This document shows positions 36,766 to 46,536 of a DNA stretch of 64,000 nt, piece after piece. The notes below the pieces were generated by a model. The model did not search any database. It was given only the letters and a program-made list of their open reading frames with translations, and was not told where the DNA came from. Position numbers and translations under genes: made by a program. This DNA comes from Salinispora vitiensis (GTDB lineage: Bacteria; Actinomycetota; Actinomycetes; Mycobacteriales; Micromonosporaceae), in contig NZ_KB900388.1 of NCBI RefSeq assembly GCF_000378825.1, positions 1,239,947 to 1,303,946 on the forward strand, read 5' to 3'. Position 1 is the first letter of the stretch; each line of letters begins with the position of its first letter.

Positions 36766-37328
36766 GCGGGCGCTCCTTCGGTGGCGGCGCGGAAGGCCGT
36801 ACGGGTGCAGATGCTCAGGAGGGCGGTCTTCGCCGGTAGCTCCACCGGGCCGACGACCTGGAAGCCCACGGCGGCGTTCCGGGCCTGGACGGCGGTGTTG
36901 CGGATGTCCGGCTCGACCACGACCCGCTGGGTGGCGGGGTCGGCGAAGAGCCAGTCCAGCACCGTCGTGAGGACGGCATGGGTGAACCCGGGCACGGGCG
37001 TCTCGGTGGGAGCACAGAGGAAGTGCATGCCGACATCGCCGGGGTGCGCGTCGTACCGGCCCACGAGCTCCACGTGGGCCGGGTCGTAGCGTTCGGCGAG
37101 GAACACCGGCGCCCCCTGGTGCCACCCGAGGTACGCGTCGTGGTGCGGGTGGTCGGCGATGCGCCGGTACTCGGCGGCGACCTGCGCCACGTCGGCGTCC
37201 TGCATCAGCCAGAAGGCCGCCTTCGGGTGCGTCACCCAGCGGTGCAGCAGCGGGGCGTCACCCTCCGGGTCGAGAGCGCGCAGCGTGAACTCGCCCAGCA
37301 GCGGGTCCCGGCGGGTGTGCACGGTCAC
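36762..37328 (-). CDS. desC: Hydroxycadaverine acyltransferase DesC (GNAT, IucB-like)
   Basis: A 188-residue GNAT acyltransferase that N-acylates N-hydroxycadaverine with acetyl- or succinyl-CoA. The [18 protein letters not shown] start, VGMHFLCAP and the CoA-binding [18 protein letters not shown] end are as in DesC/IucB. GTG 37328 overlaps desB (GTGA). It has a clear paralogue at 46529-47092. Confidence 0.93.
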   Translation of the reverse strand: MTVHTRRDPLLGEFTLRALDPEGDAPLLHRWVTHPKAAFWLMQDADVAQVAAEYRRIADHPHHDAYLGWHQGAPVFLAERYDPAHVELVGRYDAHPGDVGMHFLCAPTETPVPGFTHAVLTTVLDWLFADPATQRVVVEPDIRNTAVQARNAAVGFQVVGPVELPAKTALLSICTRTAFRAATEGAPA

Positions 37329-38611
37329 GCGTCCACCGCCGCCGGGGCCCCGAACTCCTGGAAGGTGACGCTCTTCTCCACCGGGTAGTACTCCCGGCCG
37401 AGCAGCTCCCGGATGAGGTACGAGTTCCGGTACGGTCCCATGCCCAGGTCGGGGGAGGTGACGCTGTGGGCGTGGGTGCCGCCGTTCTGTAGGAAGACCT
37501 CCCGTCCGGTGTGGTCGACGCTGTAGTTACGGGCGATGTCGAACCGGCCGTGGCTGTCCCAGCGGAGCCGGTCCCGGATCCCGTCCACGAACGCCGGCAC
37601 CTGGAACCGGTAGCCGGTGGCCAGCACCAGGCCCTCGGTGTCGAGGGTGAAGTCGCGGCCCTGCTCGTGGTGGCGCAGACCCAACGTGTACGTACCGGCG
37701 TCGTGGGCGGCGCTGACCAGCTCGGTGTTGGTGATCAGCCGGGTACGGACCGGGCCGTCGACGCTGCGCGCGTACAACAGGTCGAAGATGCTGTTGATGA
37801 GGTCGGAGTTGATCCCCTTGAGTAGCCCGACCTGCTCGGATTCCAGCCGGTAGCGGGTCTCTTCCGGCAGCGCGTGGAAGTAGTCCACGTAGTCCGGTGA
37901 CGTCATCTCCAGCGTCAGCTTCGTGTACTCGAGCGGGAAGTAGCGGGGCGACCGCGTCACCCAGTTGAGCTGGTAGCCGTAGCTGTCGATGTCGGTGAGC
38001 AGTTCGTGGTAGATCTCGGCGGCACTCTGCCCACTACCGACGATGGTGATGCTCCGCTTGCTCCGCAGCGCGTCGCGGTGCTCCATGTAGCTGGAGTTGT
38101 GGAACGCGTCCCCACCCAGCCCCTGGCAGACGGCGGGCACCTCCGGCGAGGTGCCGGTACCGAGCACCAGGCGCCGGGCCCGGTGGGTGACCGGACCGTC
38201 GGCGGTCTCCGCCTGCACCACGTACTCGCCGTTGGCCTCGTCGTAGGACACCGCGGTGACGGTGTGCCCGAAGCGCAGGTTCGACAACCGGTCCGCCGCC
38301 CACCGGCAGTACGCGTCGTACTCCGCCCGCAGTGGGAAGAAGCTCTCCCGGATGTAGAAGGGGTAGAGCCGGCCGGTCTCCTTCAGGAAATTCACGAAGG
38401 AGAACGGTGAGGTGGGGTCGGCGAAGGTCACCAGGTCGGCGAGGAACGGCGTCTGCAGTCGGGTGGACTCCAGCAGCATCCCGGGGTGCCAGGAGACATC
38501 GGCCCGGGCCTCCAGGAAGAGCCCGTCCAGCTCGGAGATCGGCTCGGTCAGGCAGGCCAGGCCCAGGTTGTACGGGCCGAGTCCGACCGCGATGAAGTCG
38601 TGGGTGGTCAT
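37325..38611 (-). CDS. desB: Cadaverine N-monooxygenase DesB (lysine/ornithine hydroxylase family)
   Basis: An FAD- and NADPH-dependent N-hydroxylase of 428 residues. The FAD loop is [16 protein letters not shown], the NADPH loop [15 protein letters not shown], and [12 protein letters not shown] the C-terminal ATGY motif. It hydroxylates cadaverine before acylation. ATG 38611 follows GGAG; a TTG eight codons upstream is an alternative. It overlaps desC, and desA ends 35 bases upstream. Confidence 0.95.
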   Translation of the reverse strand: MTTHDFIAVGLGPYNLGLACLTEPISELDGLFLEARADVSWHPGMLLESTRLQTPFLADLVTFADPTSPFSFVNFLKETGRLYPFYIRESFFPLRAEYDAYCRWAADRLSNLRFGHTVTAVSYDEANGEYVVQAETADGPVTHRARRLVLGTGTSPEVPAVCQGLGGDAFHNSSYMEHRDALRSKRSITIVGSGQSAAEIYHELLTDIDSYGYQLNWVTRSPRYFPLEYTKLTLEMTSPDYVDYFHALPEETRYRLESEQVGLLKGINSDLINSIFDLLYARSVDGPVRTRLITNTELVSAAHDAGTYTLGLRHHEQGRDFTLDTEGLVLATGYRFQVPAFVDGIRDRLRWDSHGRFDIARNYSVDHTGREVFLQNGGTHAHSVTSPDLGMGPYRNSYLIRELLGREYYPVEKSVTFQEFGAPAAVDA

Positions 38612-38646
38612 GTGCTTCTCCAGACGGTGTTGCAAAGGTGAGGTAG

Positions 38647-40248
38647 TCAGGCGACCGAGCAGGACAGGTCAGCGGGACGGCCACTGAGCCCGGGGGCGTG
38701 GTCGTGCGCGTACCGGCCGGCGTGTTCGGCGATCAGGTCCAGCACGAGCGTCAGGTCCGCGCTCGTGGTCGCGGGGTTGAGCAGGGTGAACTTGAGGTGC
38801 GCCCGGCCGTCCACCATGGTGCCGGCCACCATGGCGGCACCGGAGGCGGCGAGCTGGGCCCGGGCGTGCCGGTTGGCCTCGTCGGCCAGCTCGGCGTCGG
38901 TGCCGGCGGGGCACCAGCGGAAGACGACGGTGCTCAGCGGTGAGCGGGCGACCACCTCGAAGCGGGGGTCGGCGTCGGCGAGGGCCCAGGCCTCGACGGC
39001 GCGGCGGCAGACCTCGTCGAAGAGCGCGCCGATGGCGTCCGGGCCCATCACCCGCAGGGTCAACCACAGCTTCAGCGCGTCGAACCGGCGGGTGGTCTGC
39101 AGGCTCTTGTCCACCTGGTTCGGGATGCGCTCGGCGACCGCCCGGGCCGGGTTGAGGTAGTCGGCGTGGTAGGTGGCGTGCCGCAGCACCTGGCGGTCCC
39201 GGACCAGCAACGCGCTGGAGCTGACCGGCTGGAAGAAGGACTTGTGGTAGTCGACGGTCACCGAGTTGGCCTGCTCGATGCCGTCGAGTAGGTGCCGGCG
39301 GGTCGGCGAGACCAGCAGGCCGCAGCCGTACGCGGCGTCGACGTGCAGCCAGACGCCCGCGGTGGCGCAGCGCCCGACGAGCTCCGGCAGCGGGTCAATG
39401 GTGCCGAAGTCGGTGGTACCGGCGGTGGCGACCACCGCCATCACCGGCAGGTCGGCCTGCTGGCAACGCTCCAGTTCCCGGTCCAGCGCCTGCGGGCACA
39501 TCCGCCGGGCCGCGTCGGTCTCGACGGTGATCACCGCGTCCGGCGCCAGGCCGAGCAGCTTCGCGGCCTTCTGGACGCTGAAGTGCCCGGCGGCGGAGGT
39601 GAGGATCCGCAGCCGGGGCAGGAGCGCGGCCCGGGCGTCGGCATCGGCGGCGTGCGCGACGGCCTCCTCCCGGGCCAGCAGTAGGGCGTGCAGGTTGGAC
39701 TGGGTTCCCCCGCTGGTGAAGATCCCGTCGGCGGCCGTTCCGAGGCCGATCCGGGCGGCCGTCCACTCGATCAACCGGCGTTCGATGAGGGTGGCGCCGG
39801 CGCTCTGGTCCCAGGTGTCCAGCGACGGGTTGACCGCGGTGAGCATCGCCTCGCCGAGCAGCGCGGGGATCGCCACCGGGCAGTTGAGGTGGGCCAGGGA
39901 ACGGGGGTGGTGGAACCAGACCGCGTCGCGCAGCCACAGCTCGTCCAGCTCGTCCAAGGCGCTGGTGTGGTCGCCGAGCGGCCGGTCGAGCTCGATGCCG
40001 CCGACGAGCGGGGCCAGCTCGTCCGGGGTGATCCCGGTGAAGGGTCTCTCGACCGTCGCGACCCGCTGGGCCACCCGCTCCACCCCGTCGGCGAGCGCCT
40101 GTCGATAGTGGTCGACCGAACCATTGCCGAGCAGGTACGCCTGGGCGGCCTCGACAGTGCCCGGCGCTGCGGACTCCGGGTCGGGTCGGGCCGAGGTGGG
40201 CCCCGGGTCGAGTGGTACGGCGTCAACGCGGCCTGCGGACGGGTTCAT
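38647..40248 (-). CDS. desA: Lysine decarboxylase DesA (PLP-dependent)
   Basis: A 533-residue pyridoxal-phosphate decarboxylase of the group II (DDC-like) family that converts lysine to cadaverine, the first step. The cofactor lysine lies in [15 protein letters not shown] and [11 protein letters not shown] holds the Asp that pairs with the ring nitrogen. [15 protein letters not shown] and [13 protein letters not shown] are family motifs. ATG 40248 follows GAGGAT. No iron box was found right before desA; see the terminator at 40339-40363 and the box at 41449-41467. Confidence 0.95.
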   Translation of the reverse strand: MNPSAGRVDAVPLDPGPTSARPDPESAAPGTVEAAQAYLLGNGSVDHYRQALADGVERVAQRVATVERPFTGITPDELAPLVGGIELDRPLGDHTSALDELDELWLRDAVWFHHPRSLAHLNCPVAIPALLGEAMLTAVNPSLDTWDQSAGATLIERRLIEWTAARIGLGTAADGIFTSGGTQSNLHALLLAREEAVAHAADADARAALLPRLRILTSAAGHFSVQKAAKLLGLAPDAVITVETDAARRMCPQALDRELERCQQADLPVMAVVATAGTTDFGTIDPLPELVGRCATAGVWLHVDAAYGCGLLVSPTRRHLLDGIEQANSVTVDYHKSFFQPVSSSALLVRDRQVLRHATYHADYLNPARAVAERIPNQVDKSLQTTRRFDALKLWLTLRVMGPDAIGALFDEVCRRAVEAWALADADPRFEVVARSPLSTVVFRWCPAGTDAELADEANRHARAQLAASGAAMVAGTMVDGRAHLKFTLLNPATTSADLTLVLDLIAEHAGRYAHDHAPGLSGRPADLSCSVA

Positions 40249-40338
40249 GGGTGATCCTCATGTTCATGGCGCCCGGATTAGGGCAGCCGCCATCGTCCGC
40301 CGTGCGCTGACGGCGGTTGCGGTGAGTTGGTTCGGGGG

Positions 40339-40363
40339 TCCCGGCCGGCGTCGCCGGCCGGGA
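40339..40363 (-). terminator. Hairpin between desE-like gene and desA
   Basis: TCCCGGCCGGCG and CGCCGGCCGGGA form a perfect 12-base inverted repeat around a single base. A second stem, CCGCCGT with ACGGCGG, lies at 40297-40316. Both sit in the 123-base gap after the binding-protein gene on its strand. They could terminate or attenuate read-through into desABCD. Confidence 0.7.
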
Positions 40364-40371
40364 CGCGACGG

Positions 40372-41403
40372 TCAGCTGACCTTCTTCGCACCCTTGATCG
40401 CGGTGGCCAGGTTCTCCAGCAGCGGAGCGGCGCCGGCGTACGAGAAGCGGGGCACGGAGTCCCAGGCGGTGACCTGGTTGGCCGCCACGGCCGGCAGCTG
40501 CGCCCAGGTCGGCTTGGTGGCGAGGTCGTCGGCCTGCAGCGCGGTGCCGCGGTTGTCGAGCAGCAGCAGGTCGGCCGGGAACTTGCCGGCGTTTTCCCAG
40601 CTGAGTGCCTCGAAGTAGTCGCCCGCCTCCAGCTTGGTGGGCACCACGAGGTCAACGCCGAGCTCGGCGAAGTACATCAGGTCGGTGCTGACCTGCGGGT
40701 TGGAGACGTAGAACAGGTCGGGGCTGCCGGAGCAGGCCATCACCTTGATGCCGGGGTTGGCCTTGACGGCTTCGCGGACCGACTCCGCGGCGGCGTCGAA
40801 GCGGGCCTTCGCCTTGGTGACCGCCGACGCGGACAGGTCCGCGCCGAGGGACTCGGCGAGCTGCGCGTATCGTTCGATGGGCTCGGTCATGGGCACCCGG
40901 GCGGTGGTGATCGCCGCGACCTGGGCGAGGGATACGATCTTGTCCTTGCTCTCGTCCGGCACGTACCAGAGCGCATCGGGGTCGTACATGTGGGTGACCA
41001 GCAGTTCGGGCTGCAGGCCGGCGTACTTCTCGAGGTTGAACTCGCCCCAGGTGTTGCCGAGGATCTCCACGCTCTCCACGTTCAGCTCCCCGGCCTGCGG
41101 GTCCTTGCTGCCGTCGGCGCGGGTGGTCTCGCCGAACACGCCGACGACCTGCTTGTCGACGCCGAAGTCGACCAGCGCCGCAGCCACTCCGGTGAAGGCG
41201 ACGACGCGGGTCGGAGGCGCGTCGGCGGAGAGCTTCTCGCCGCGGTCGTCGGTGAAGGACCAGGGGCCGGAGTCAGTGTCGGCGGCGGGGGTGTCGGTGT
41301 CCTCGCTGCCGCAGCCGGCGAGGAGGGCGGCCAGGCTGACACCGCCGGCGGCAGCGAGCAGGCCGCGACGGGAAAGTCGGCGGGCGGACGCGGGGTGCGA
41401 CAT
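40372..41403 (-). CDS. desE: Ferric-siderophore-binding lipoprotein (DesE-like)
   Basis: A 343-residue periplasmic-binding-type protein of the FecB/FhuD group. The N-terminus has a twin-arginine-like RRLSRRGLLAAAG stretch and a lipobox LLAGC, so it is exported and lipid-anchored. TRVVAFTGVAAALVDFGVDKQ and PELLVTHMYDPDALWYV belong to the class III binding fold. It captures ferrioxamine for the FecCD permeases encoded divergently. ATG 41403 lies about 45 bases from the iron-box promoter. Assignment to desferrioxamine rests mainly on context. Confidence 0.9.
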   Translation of the reverse strand: MSHPASARRLSRRGLLAAAGGVSLAALLAGCGSEDTDTPAADTDSGPWSFTDDRGEKLSADAPPTRVVAFTGVAAALVDFGVDKQVVGVFGETTRADGSKDPQAGELNVESVEILGNTWGEFNLEKYAGLQPELLVTHMYDPDALWYVPDESKDKIVSLAQVAAITTARVPMTEPIERYAQLAESLGADLSASAVTKAKARFDAAAESVREAVKANPGIKVMACSGSPDLFYVSNPQVSTDLMYFAELGVDLVVPTKLEAGDYFEALSWENAGKFPADLLLLDNRGTALQADDLATKPTWAQLPAVAANQVTAWDSVPRFSYAGAAPLLENLATAIKGAKKVS

Positions 41404-41436
41404 GTTAGATCTTTCGGTCGGGGTCGCGGGCGACCA

Positions 41437-41478
41437 TGGACAGCGGGGTTAGGCTAACCTAACCTAAGATGCTGTCAA
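41437..41478. promoter_or_regulatory. Divergent promoters sharing one iron box (DmdR/IdeR type)
   Basis: TTAGGCTAACCTAACCTAA at 41449-41467 matches the actinobacterial iron box. Leftward: TTGACA (41478-41473), a 16-base gap and TAGCCT (41456-41451). Rightward: TGGACA (41437-41442), a 17-base gap and TAACCT (41460-41465). Both -10 elements lie inside the box, so iron-loaded repressor would block the two operons together. Confidence 0.88.
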
Positions 41479-41619
41479 GTCCCGCCCCCGGCGATTCGCA
41501 CCAACTCGGAGCCCACCCTGTCCCTCACTCATGCACCGCCGTCCGCTGCGCAAACGGCTTCGGCGCACCCCATCCGAGGCGGTCGCACCGCACCCCGCGC
41601 CAGCGGCCTCGCCGCCGCC

Positions 41620-42570
41620 GTGCTCCTGCTCGCCGTCGTCGCGGTGCTCAGCATCGCCGTCGGGGCGAAGGCCCTCCCCCTCGCCGACATCTGGCCCGCC
41701 CTGCTCGACCCCGGCGCGGACGAATACACCGTGGTACACCAGATGCGACTGCCCCGCACGCTGCTCGGCCTGCTCGCCGGAGCCGCCCTCGGAGTGGCCG
41801 GGGCGGTCATGCAGGCGCTCACCCGCAACCCGCTGGCCGACCCCGGGCTACTCGGCATCAACGCCGGCGCCTCCGCGGCGGTAGCCACCGGCACTGCCCT
41901 CGTCGGAGTCGCGGGACTGAACGGACAGGTCTGGTTCGCGCTGATCGGCGCTGCCGTCGTCACCGCCGCCGGCTACGTCGTGGGCGGCGGGCGCGGCGCC
42001 ACCCCCGCGCGGCTGGCCCTCGCCGGGGCCGCGCTCAACGCCACCCTCTACTCGTATGTGAGCGCGATCATGCTGCTCGACACCGCCTCCCTAGAACGAT
42101 TGCGGTTCTGGACCGTGGGCTCGCTGGCCAGCGCCGAACTGGCCCTCGTCGGCACGGTGGCGCCGTTCATCGCGGCGGGGCTGCTGCTCGCCCTCGCCGT
42201 GGCCCGCCCGCTGAACGCCCTCGCCCTCGGCGACGACACCGCACGGGCGCTCGGCGCGCGGCCGGCGCTGATCCGGGCGGCGGTCATCGCGGCGGTCACC
42301 CTGCTCTGCGGCGCCGCCACCGCCGCCTGTGGGCCGATCGTCTTCGTCGGGCTACTGGTCCCGCACCTGGTACGCGCGCTGACCGGGCCGGACCTGCGGT
42401 GGCTGCTGCCGTACTGCGCCGTGCTCGCACCCGTGCTCCTGCTCGGCGCCGACGTGCTCGGCCGGATCCTCAGCCGCCCCGGCGAACTCCAGGTCGGCAT
42501 GGTCACCGCCGTGCTGGGGGGACCGCTCTTCCTCTGGCTGGTACTTCGGGGGCGGGTGGGGCAGCCATGA
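41620..42570 (+). CDS. Ferric-siderophore ABC permease 1 (FecCD family), start uncertain
   Basis: A hydrophobic FecCD-family permease with about ten segments and the markers LPRTLLGLLAGAALGVAGAVMQ (quoted in part: GAALGVAGAVMQ), RNPLADPGLLGI and VFVGLLVPHLVRAL. GTG 41620 lies inside the first hydrophobic segment. The frame stays open upstream to 41458 but has no ATG, GTG or TTG; a CTG at 41518 follows GGAG and would add the missing cytoplasmic N-terminus. So the true start may be a rare CTG, or the 5' end may hold a sequencing or real frameshift. It overlaps the next permease (ATGA). Confidence 0.9.
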   Translation: MLLLAVVAVLSIAVGAKALPLADIWPALLDPGADEYTVVHQMRLPRTLLGLLAGAALGVAGAVMQALTRNPLADPGLLGINAGASAAVATGTALVGVAGLNGQVWFALIGAAVVTAAGYVVGGGRGATPARLALAGAALNATLYSYVSAIMLLDTASLERLRFWTVGSLASAELALVGTVAPFIAAGLLLALAVARPLNALALGDDTARALGARPALIRAAVIAAVTLLCGAATAACGPIVFVGLLVPHLVRALTGPDLRWLLPYCAVLAPVLLLGADVLGRILSRPGELQVGMVTAVLGGPLFLWLVLRGRVGQP

Positions 42571-43595
42571 TCGTCTTGCGTACTCCTGGCGGTGTCTCGC
42601 TGCGCCTGCACCCGCGCGCCCTCACCGTCGGCCTGACCTGCGCGCTGCTCACCCTCGCCGCGGGCGTGCTGGCACTGGGCAGCGGCGACTACCCGATGAG
42701 CGCCGCCGACGTGCTCCGCACCCTGGCCGGCGACGGCACCCCGGCCCAGGAGTTCATCGTCCACGAGCTACGGCTCCCCCGCCTCGCCACCGCCATCGCG
42801 GTCGGCGCCGCGCTGGCGCTGGCCGGCGCCGTCTTCCAGACCCTGGTCCGCAACCCCCTCGGCAGTCCCGACCTGCTCGGCTTCACCCAGGGCGCGGCGA
42901 CCGGCGCGCTGGTGGTGATCGTCGTGGGCGGCACCAGCACGATGCTTTCCGGCGCCGCCGCCATCAGCGGATTCGCCACCGGCCTCCTGGTCTACGTGAT
43001 CGCCTGGCGACGCGGGGTGCACGGCTACCGACTCGTGCTGGCCGGGATCGGGATCGCCGCGATCCTCACCGGGATCAACGGGTGGCTGCTCACCCGCGCC
43101 CCACTGATGGACGCCGCCCGGGCCGTACTCTGGCTCACCGGCAGCCTCGACGGCCGGGGCTGGATCCACGCCCTGCCGGTCCTGATCGCCCTCGCCCTAC
43201 TCGGGCCGGCGGTGCTGGCCGGCGCCGGACCCGCCCTGCGGCTGATGGAGATGGGCGACGACTCCGCCAACGCCCTCGGCGTGCCGGTCGAGCGCCTGCG
43301 GCTGGCCCTGCTCGGCGCGGCCGTGCTGCTGGTCTCCCTCGCCTCGGCAGCGGCCGGCCCGGTCAACTTCGTGGCGCTTACCGCGCCGCACCTAGCCCGA
43401 CGACTCACCCGCGCGCCCGGGCCCAACCTGTTGCCCTCCGCGCTGCTCGGGGCGCTACTCCTGGTCGTTGCCGACCAGCTCGCTCAGCGCGCCGTACCCG
43501 GCCACCAACTTCCGGTAGGCGTGGTGACCGGCTTGATCGGCGGCGCATACCTGATCTGGCTACTGGCAGCCGAGCGCCGGGCGGGCCGGCTGTGA
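42567..43595 (+). CDS. Ferric-siderophore ABC permease 2 (FecCD family)
   Basis: The second half of the membrane channel, 342 residues, with LRLPRLATAIAVGAALALAG and RNPLGSPDLLGFTQGA as family motifs and FVALTAPHLARRL near residue 285. ATG 42567 overlaps permease 1 (ATGA), and its stop overlaps a possible GTG of the ATPase (GTGA), so the three are co-translated. With the DesE-like protein it imports iron-loaded hydroxamate siderophore. Confidence 0.93.
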   Translation: MIVLRTPGGVSLRLHPRALTVGLTCALLTLAAGVLALGSGDYPMSAADVLRTLAGDGTPAQEFIVHELRLPRLATAIAVGAALALAGAVFQTLVRNPLGSPDLLGFTQGAATGALVVIVVGGTSTMLSGAAAISGFATGLLVYVIAWRRGVHGYRLVLAGIGIAAILTGINGWLLTRAPLMDAARAVLWLTGSLDGRGWIHALPVLIALALLGPAVLAGAGPALRLMEMGDDSANALGVPVERLRLALLGAAVLLVSLASAAAGPVNFVALTAPHLARRLTRAPGPNLLPSALLGALLLVVADQLAQRAVPGHQLPVGVVTGLIGGAYLIWLLAAERRAGRL

Positions 43596-43621
43596 TCCCG
43601 ACGGAGAACGGAGCACCGAAG

Positions 43622-44431
43622 ATGCGGTCCCGGCTACGCGGTAGCGCGATGACCCTGGCGTACGAACGGCGGACCATCTCCCGCGAGTTGACCGTTGACG
43701 TTCCGGACCAGTCGTTCACCGTGGTCATCGGCCCGAACGCCTGCGGCAAGTCCACCCTGCTGCGCGCCCTGTCCCGGCTGCTGCGGCCGAGCGCCGGCGC
43801 GGTCCTGCTGGACGGGGCGGACATCCACCGACGCCCCGCCCGGGAGATCGCGAAGACTCTCGGCCTGCTGCCCCAGTCGTCGATCGCCCCGGACGGCATC
43901 GCGGTGGCCGAACTCGTCTCTCGGGGACGGTACCCGCACCAGGGGCTGCTGCGGCAGTGGTCCCGCGAGGACGAGGCGGTGGTCGCCGAGTCGATGGCGG
44001 CCACCGGCGTCGCCGACCTCGCCGACCGTCCGGTGGCCGAACTCTCCGGCGGGCAACGACAGCGGGTCTGGCTCGCCATGGCCCTCGCCCAGCAGACCCC
44101 CCTGCTGCTGCTCGACGAACCCACCACGTACCTGGATATCGCCCACCAGATCGAGATCCTCGACCTCTGCGCCCGGCTACACGAGGAGGAGGGCCGTACG
44201 CTGGTCGCCGTACTCCACGACCTGAACCAGGCCGCCCGCTACGCCACCCACCTGATCGCGATGCGCGACGGGCAGGTGGTGGCGACGGGCCCGCCTCAGA
44301 CGGTGGTTACCGCCGCGCTCGTCGAGGAGGTCTTCGGCCTCCCCTGCCGGGTCATCGACGATCCGGAGACCGGCACCCCGCTGGTGATACCGACGGCCCG
44401 GCGCCGGAGCCCGATCGGAGTCACGACGTGA
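43622..44431 (+). CDS. Ferric-siderophore ABC ATPase (FecE/FepC-like)
   Basis: A 269-residue ATPase. Walker A IGPNACGKSTLLRAL (about residue 38), signature LSGGQRQRVWLAMAL, Walker B LLLDEPTTYLD, and H-loop VAVLHDLNQAARYA. PQTVVTAALVEEVFGL and a short iron-transport C-terminus place it in the siderophore group. ATG 43622 has a GGAG site; GTG 43592, overlapping permease 2 as GTGA, is the alternative and would add 10 residues. It overlaps the acylase start (GTGA). Confidence 0.93.
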   Translation: MRSRLRGSAMTLAYERRTISRELTVDVPDQSFTVVIGPNACGKSTLLRALSRLLRPSAGAVLLDGADIHRRPAREIAKTLGLLPQSSIAPDGIAVAELVSRGRYPHQGLLRQWSREDEAVVAESMAATGVADLADRPVAELSGGQRQRVWLAMALAQQTPLLLLDEPTTYLDIAHQIEILDLCARLHEEEGRTLVAVLHDLNQAARYATHLIAMRDGQVVATGPPQTVVTAALVEEVFGLPCRVIDDPETGTPLVIPTARRRSPIGVTT

Positions 44432-46536
44432 GACTCTTCCGAGACCGGTGGGGTGTGCCGCACCTGCGGGCCGCCGACCCCGACGAGCTGGCCTACGCCC
44501 AGGGCCGGGTCACCGCATACGACCGGGCCTGGCAGATCGAGGTGGAGCGGCACCGATCGCTGGGGGCGAGCGCCGCGTTCCTCGGACCCGAGGCGGTGCC
44601 GTGGGACCGGCTCGCCCGCCAGGCCCGCCTCGCCGACACCGCCCGGCGCTGCCACGCCCGCCTTGACCCGGCGACCGCCTCCTGGGTGGGCCGGTACGTG
44701 GCCGGAGTCAACGCCGGCCTGGCCGCGGGGGCGGCCCGCGACCCGCGCTTCGCCACCGCGGGGCTCGACGCCAGTCGGTGGGAGCCGTGGACCCCGCTGG
44801 CGATCTGGCTGGCCCACCACGTCCTCTTCGCCGGCTTCCCGAGCAAGCTCTGGCGCGAACACATCGCCCGGCGACTCGGCCCGGACGCCGTCGCGCTCTT
44901 CCAGGCGGACGCGCCGGTCAGCTCCGGCAGTAACGGCTGGCTGCTGGCCGGCGAACGTACCGCCACCGGTGCCGCCCTACTCGCCGGCGACCCACACCGG
45001 TATATCGAGGACCCGGGCATCTACCAGCAGATCCGCCTCGCCTGCCCGGCGTACGACGTGGTCGGCCTGGCAGTGCCGGGGGTTCCCGGCATCGCCCACT
45101 TCGGGCACACCGGCGAGGTCGCCTGGGCGATCACCAACGCGATGGCCGACTACCAGGACCTGTACGCCGAGCGGCTACGTCGACGGGGCGGCGGCGTGGA
45201 GGCGTACGGGCCGGACGGCTGGCAGCCGACCCGCACCCACGTAGAGACGATCACGGTGGCCGGCGGCGAGCCGGTCGAGGTGGAGGTGGTGGAGACCGAC
45301 CGGGGGCCGGTGGTCGTCGGCGGCCCGGAGTCGGCCGAGGCGATCAGCCTCCGCTACCCGCCGCGGGTCACCGGTGAGCTGGGCTTCGCCGCGTTGCCCG
45401 CGCTACTGCGGGCGCGCACCGTCGCCGACGTTGACGCCGCCGTGGAGCACTGGGTGGAGCCGGTCAACGTGGTGCTCGCCGCCGACACCCACGGTGGACT
45501 GCTGCACCGGGTCGCCGGTGCGGTGCCGGCCCGCCCGGCGGCCAACGGCGTACGGGTCGTACCGGCGTGGGAGCCCCGCTACGCCTGGTCTGGTTGGTGC
45601 GCAATGCCCCGGGCCACCGTCACCGAGGTCGCCGTGATGGCCAACGAGCGGGCTGTCTCCGCTCCGCTGGGGGTCGAGTTCGCACCCCCGCACCGGGCGC
45701 GGCGCATCCGCGAGCTGCTCGACGCGACCGCCGGTTGGACGGCGGAGCGGATGGCCGACGTGCACACCGACACGTACACGGCCGCCGCCGGGCCGCTGCT
45801 CGCCCTCCTGGCGGGCCTGGCGGAGCTGCCGACGCCGGCCGCCGCGCTGCGGGACCGGCTGCTGCGCTGGGATCGACGGATGGCCGCCGACAGCGCCGAC
45901 GCGGGTGCCTTCGCCGCCGTCCGGGCCGCCCTGGTCCGGCGGATCGCCGCGCATCCGGCGCTGGCGTCGCTCGCTGACCCACCGGCGTACCCGGAGGTCT
46001 TCGCGCCCTGGTTGGCGCTGGCCCCGCGGGTGGGGACGGCGCTGGGCGCGCTGCTCGCTCCCGACGCGCTCCCCGGGCTGGACGCGCCGGCTCTGGTCCG
46101 GGCCGCGCTGCTGGAGGTCGCGGGCAGTGACCTCGACCCGGCCGTCGGCGGCGAGGCGGCCCGGTGGGGCGCCCGCCACCGGCTCACGCCCTGGCGGGCG
46201 GTGCCGGTCACCGTGGTGGCGGAGCACGGGCTCGCGGACAATCGGATGCCGGGCTACCCGGAGGTGGATGCCGGACCGGAACTCGGCGGCGAGCACGACT
46301 GTGTACTCTCCACCTCCAGCGTGCCCGGGGTAACCGACCTGTGCCGGCGCGGGCCGGCCGCCCGGTACGCCTGGGACCTCGCGCGACGCGAGAACAGCCG
46401 CTGGGTGGTGCCCCTCGGCGCGGATGGGGTGCCCGGCTCGGCGCACGACGACGACCAACTGGCCGCCTGGCAACGCGGGGAGCTGCTGCCGGTGGTCACC
46501 GACTGGGACAAGCTGACTGAGGAGCGAGATGGGTGA
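44428..46536 (+). CDS. Penicillin-acylase-family N-terminal-nucleophile hydrolase in the siderophore-uptake operon
   Basis: A 702-residue Ntn amidohydrolase. The cleavage site reads SSGSNGW: the chain would self-cut between Gly167 and Ser168, which becomes the nucleophile. GTGAALLAGDPH and VPGIAHFGHTGEVAWAITN follow as in penicillin G and AHL acylases. There is no signal peptide, so unlike classical penicillin acylases it should stay in the cytoplasm. It overlaps the ATPase (GTGA) and the second GNAT (8 bases), making it an integral part of the uptake operon. Likely it cleaves or swaps amide bonds of siderophores; the substrate is inferred. Confidence 0.9.
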   Translation: MRLFRDRWGVPHLRAADPDELAYAQGRVTAYDRAWQIEVERHRSLGASAAFLGPEAVPWDRLARQARLADTARRCHARLDPATASWVGRYVAGVNAGLAAGAARDPRFATAGLDASRWEPWTPLAIWLAHHVLFAGFPSKLWREHIARRLGPDAVALFQADAPVSSGSNGWLLAGERTATGAALLAGDPHRYIEDPGIYQQIRLACPAYDVVGLAVPGVPGIAHFGHTGEVAWAITNAMADYQDLYAERLRRRGGGVEAYGPDGWQPTRTHVETITVAGGEPVEVEVVETDRGPVVVGGPESAEAISLRYPPRVTGELGFAALPALLRARTVADVDAAVEHWVEPVNVVLAADTHGGLLHRVAGAVPARPAANGVRVVPAWEPRYAWSGWCAMPRATVTEVAVMANERAVSAPLGVEFAPPHRARRIRELLDATAGWTAERMADVHTDTYTAAAGPLLALLAGLAELPTPAAALRDRLLRWDRRMAADSADAGAFAAVRAALVRRIAAHPALASLADPPAYPEVFAPWLALAPRVGTALGALLAPDALPGLDAPALVRAALLEVAGSDLDPAVGGEAARWGARHRLTPWRAVPVTVVAEHGLADNRMPGYPEVDAGPELGGEHDCVLSTSSVPGVTDLCRRGPAARYAWDLARRENSRWVVPLGADGVPGSAHDDDQLAAWQRGELLPVVTDWDKLTEERDG

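Noticed and set aside
41469..43595. 708-codon frame through both permeases
   Set aside because: Its first half is out-of-frame translation of permease 1; only the part from 42567 is real.
44428..46536. The acylase as a beta-lactam resistance enzyme
   Set aside because: It lacks a signal peptide and is embedded in an iron-uptake operon by overlapping starts, so export and antibiotic cleavage are unlikely as its main role.
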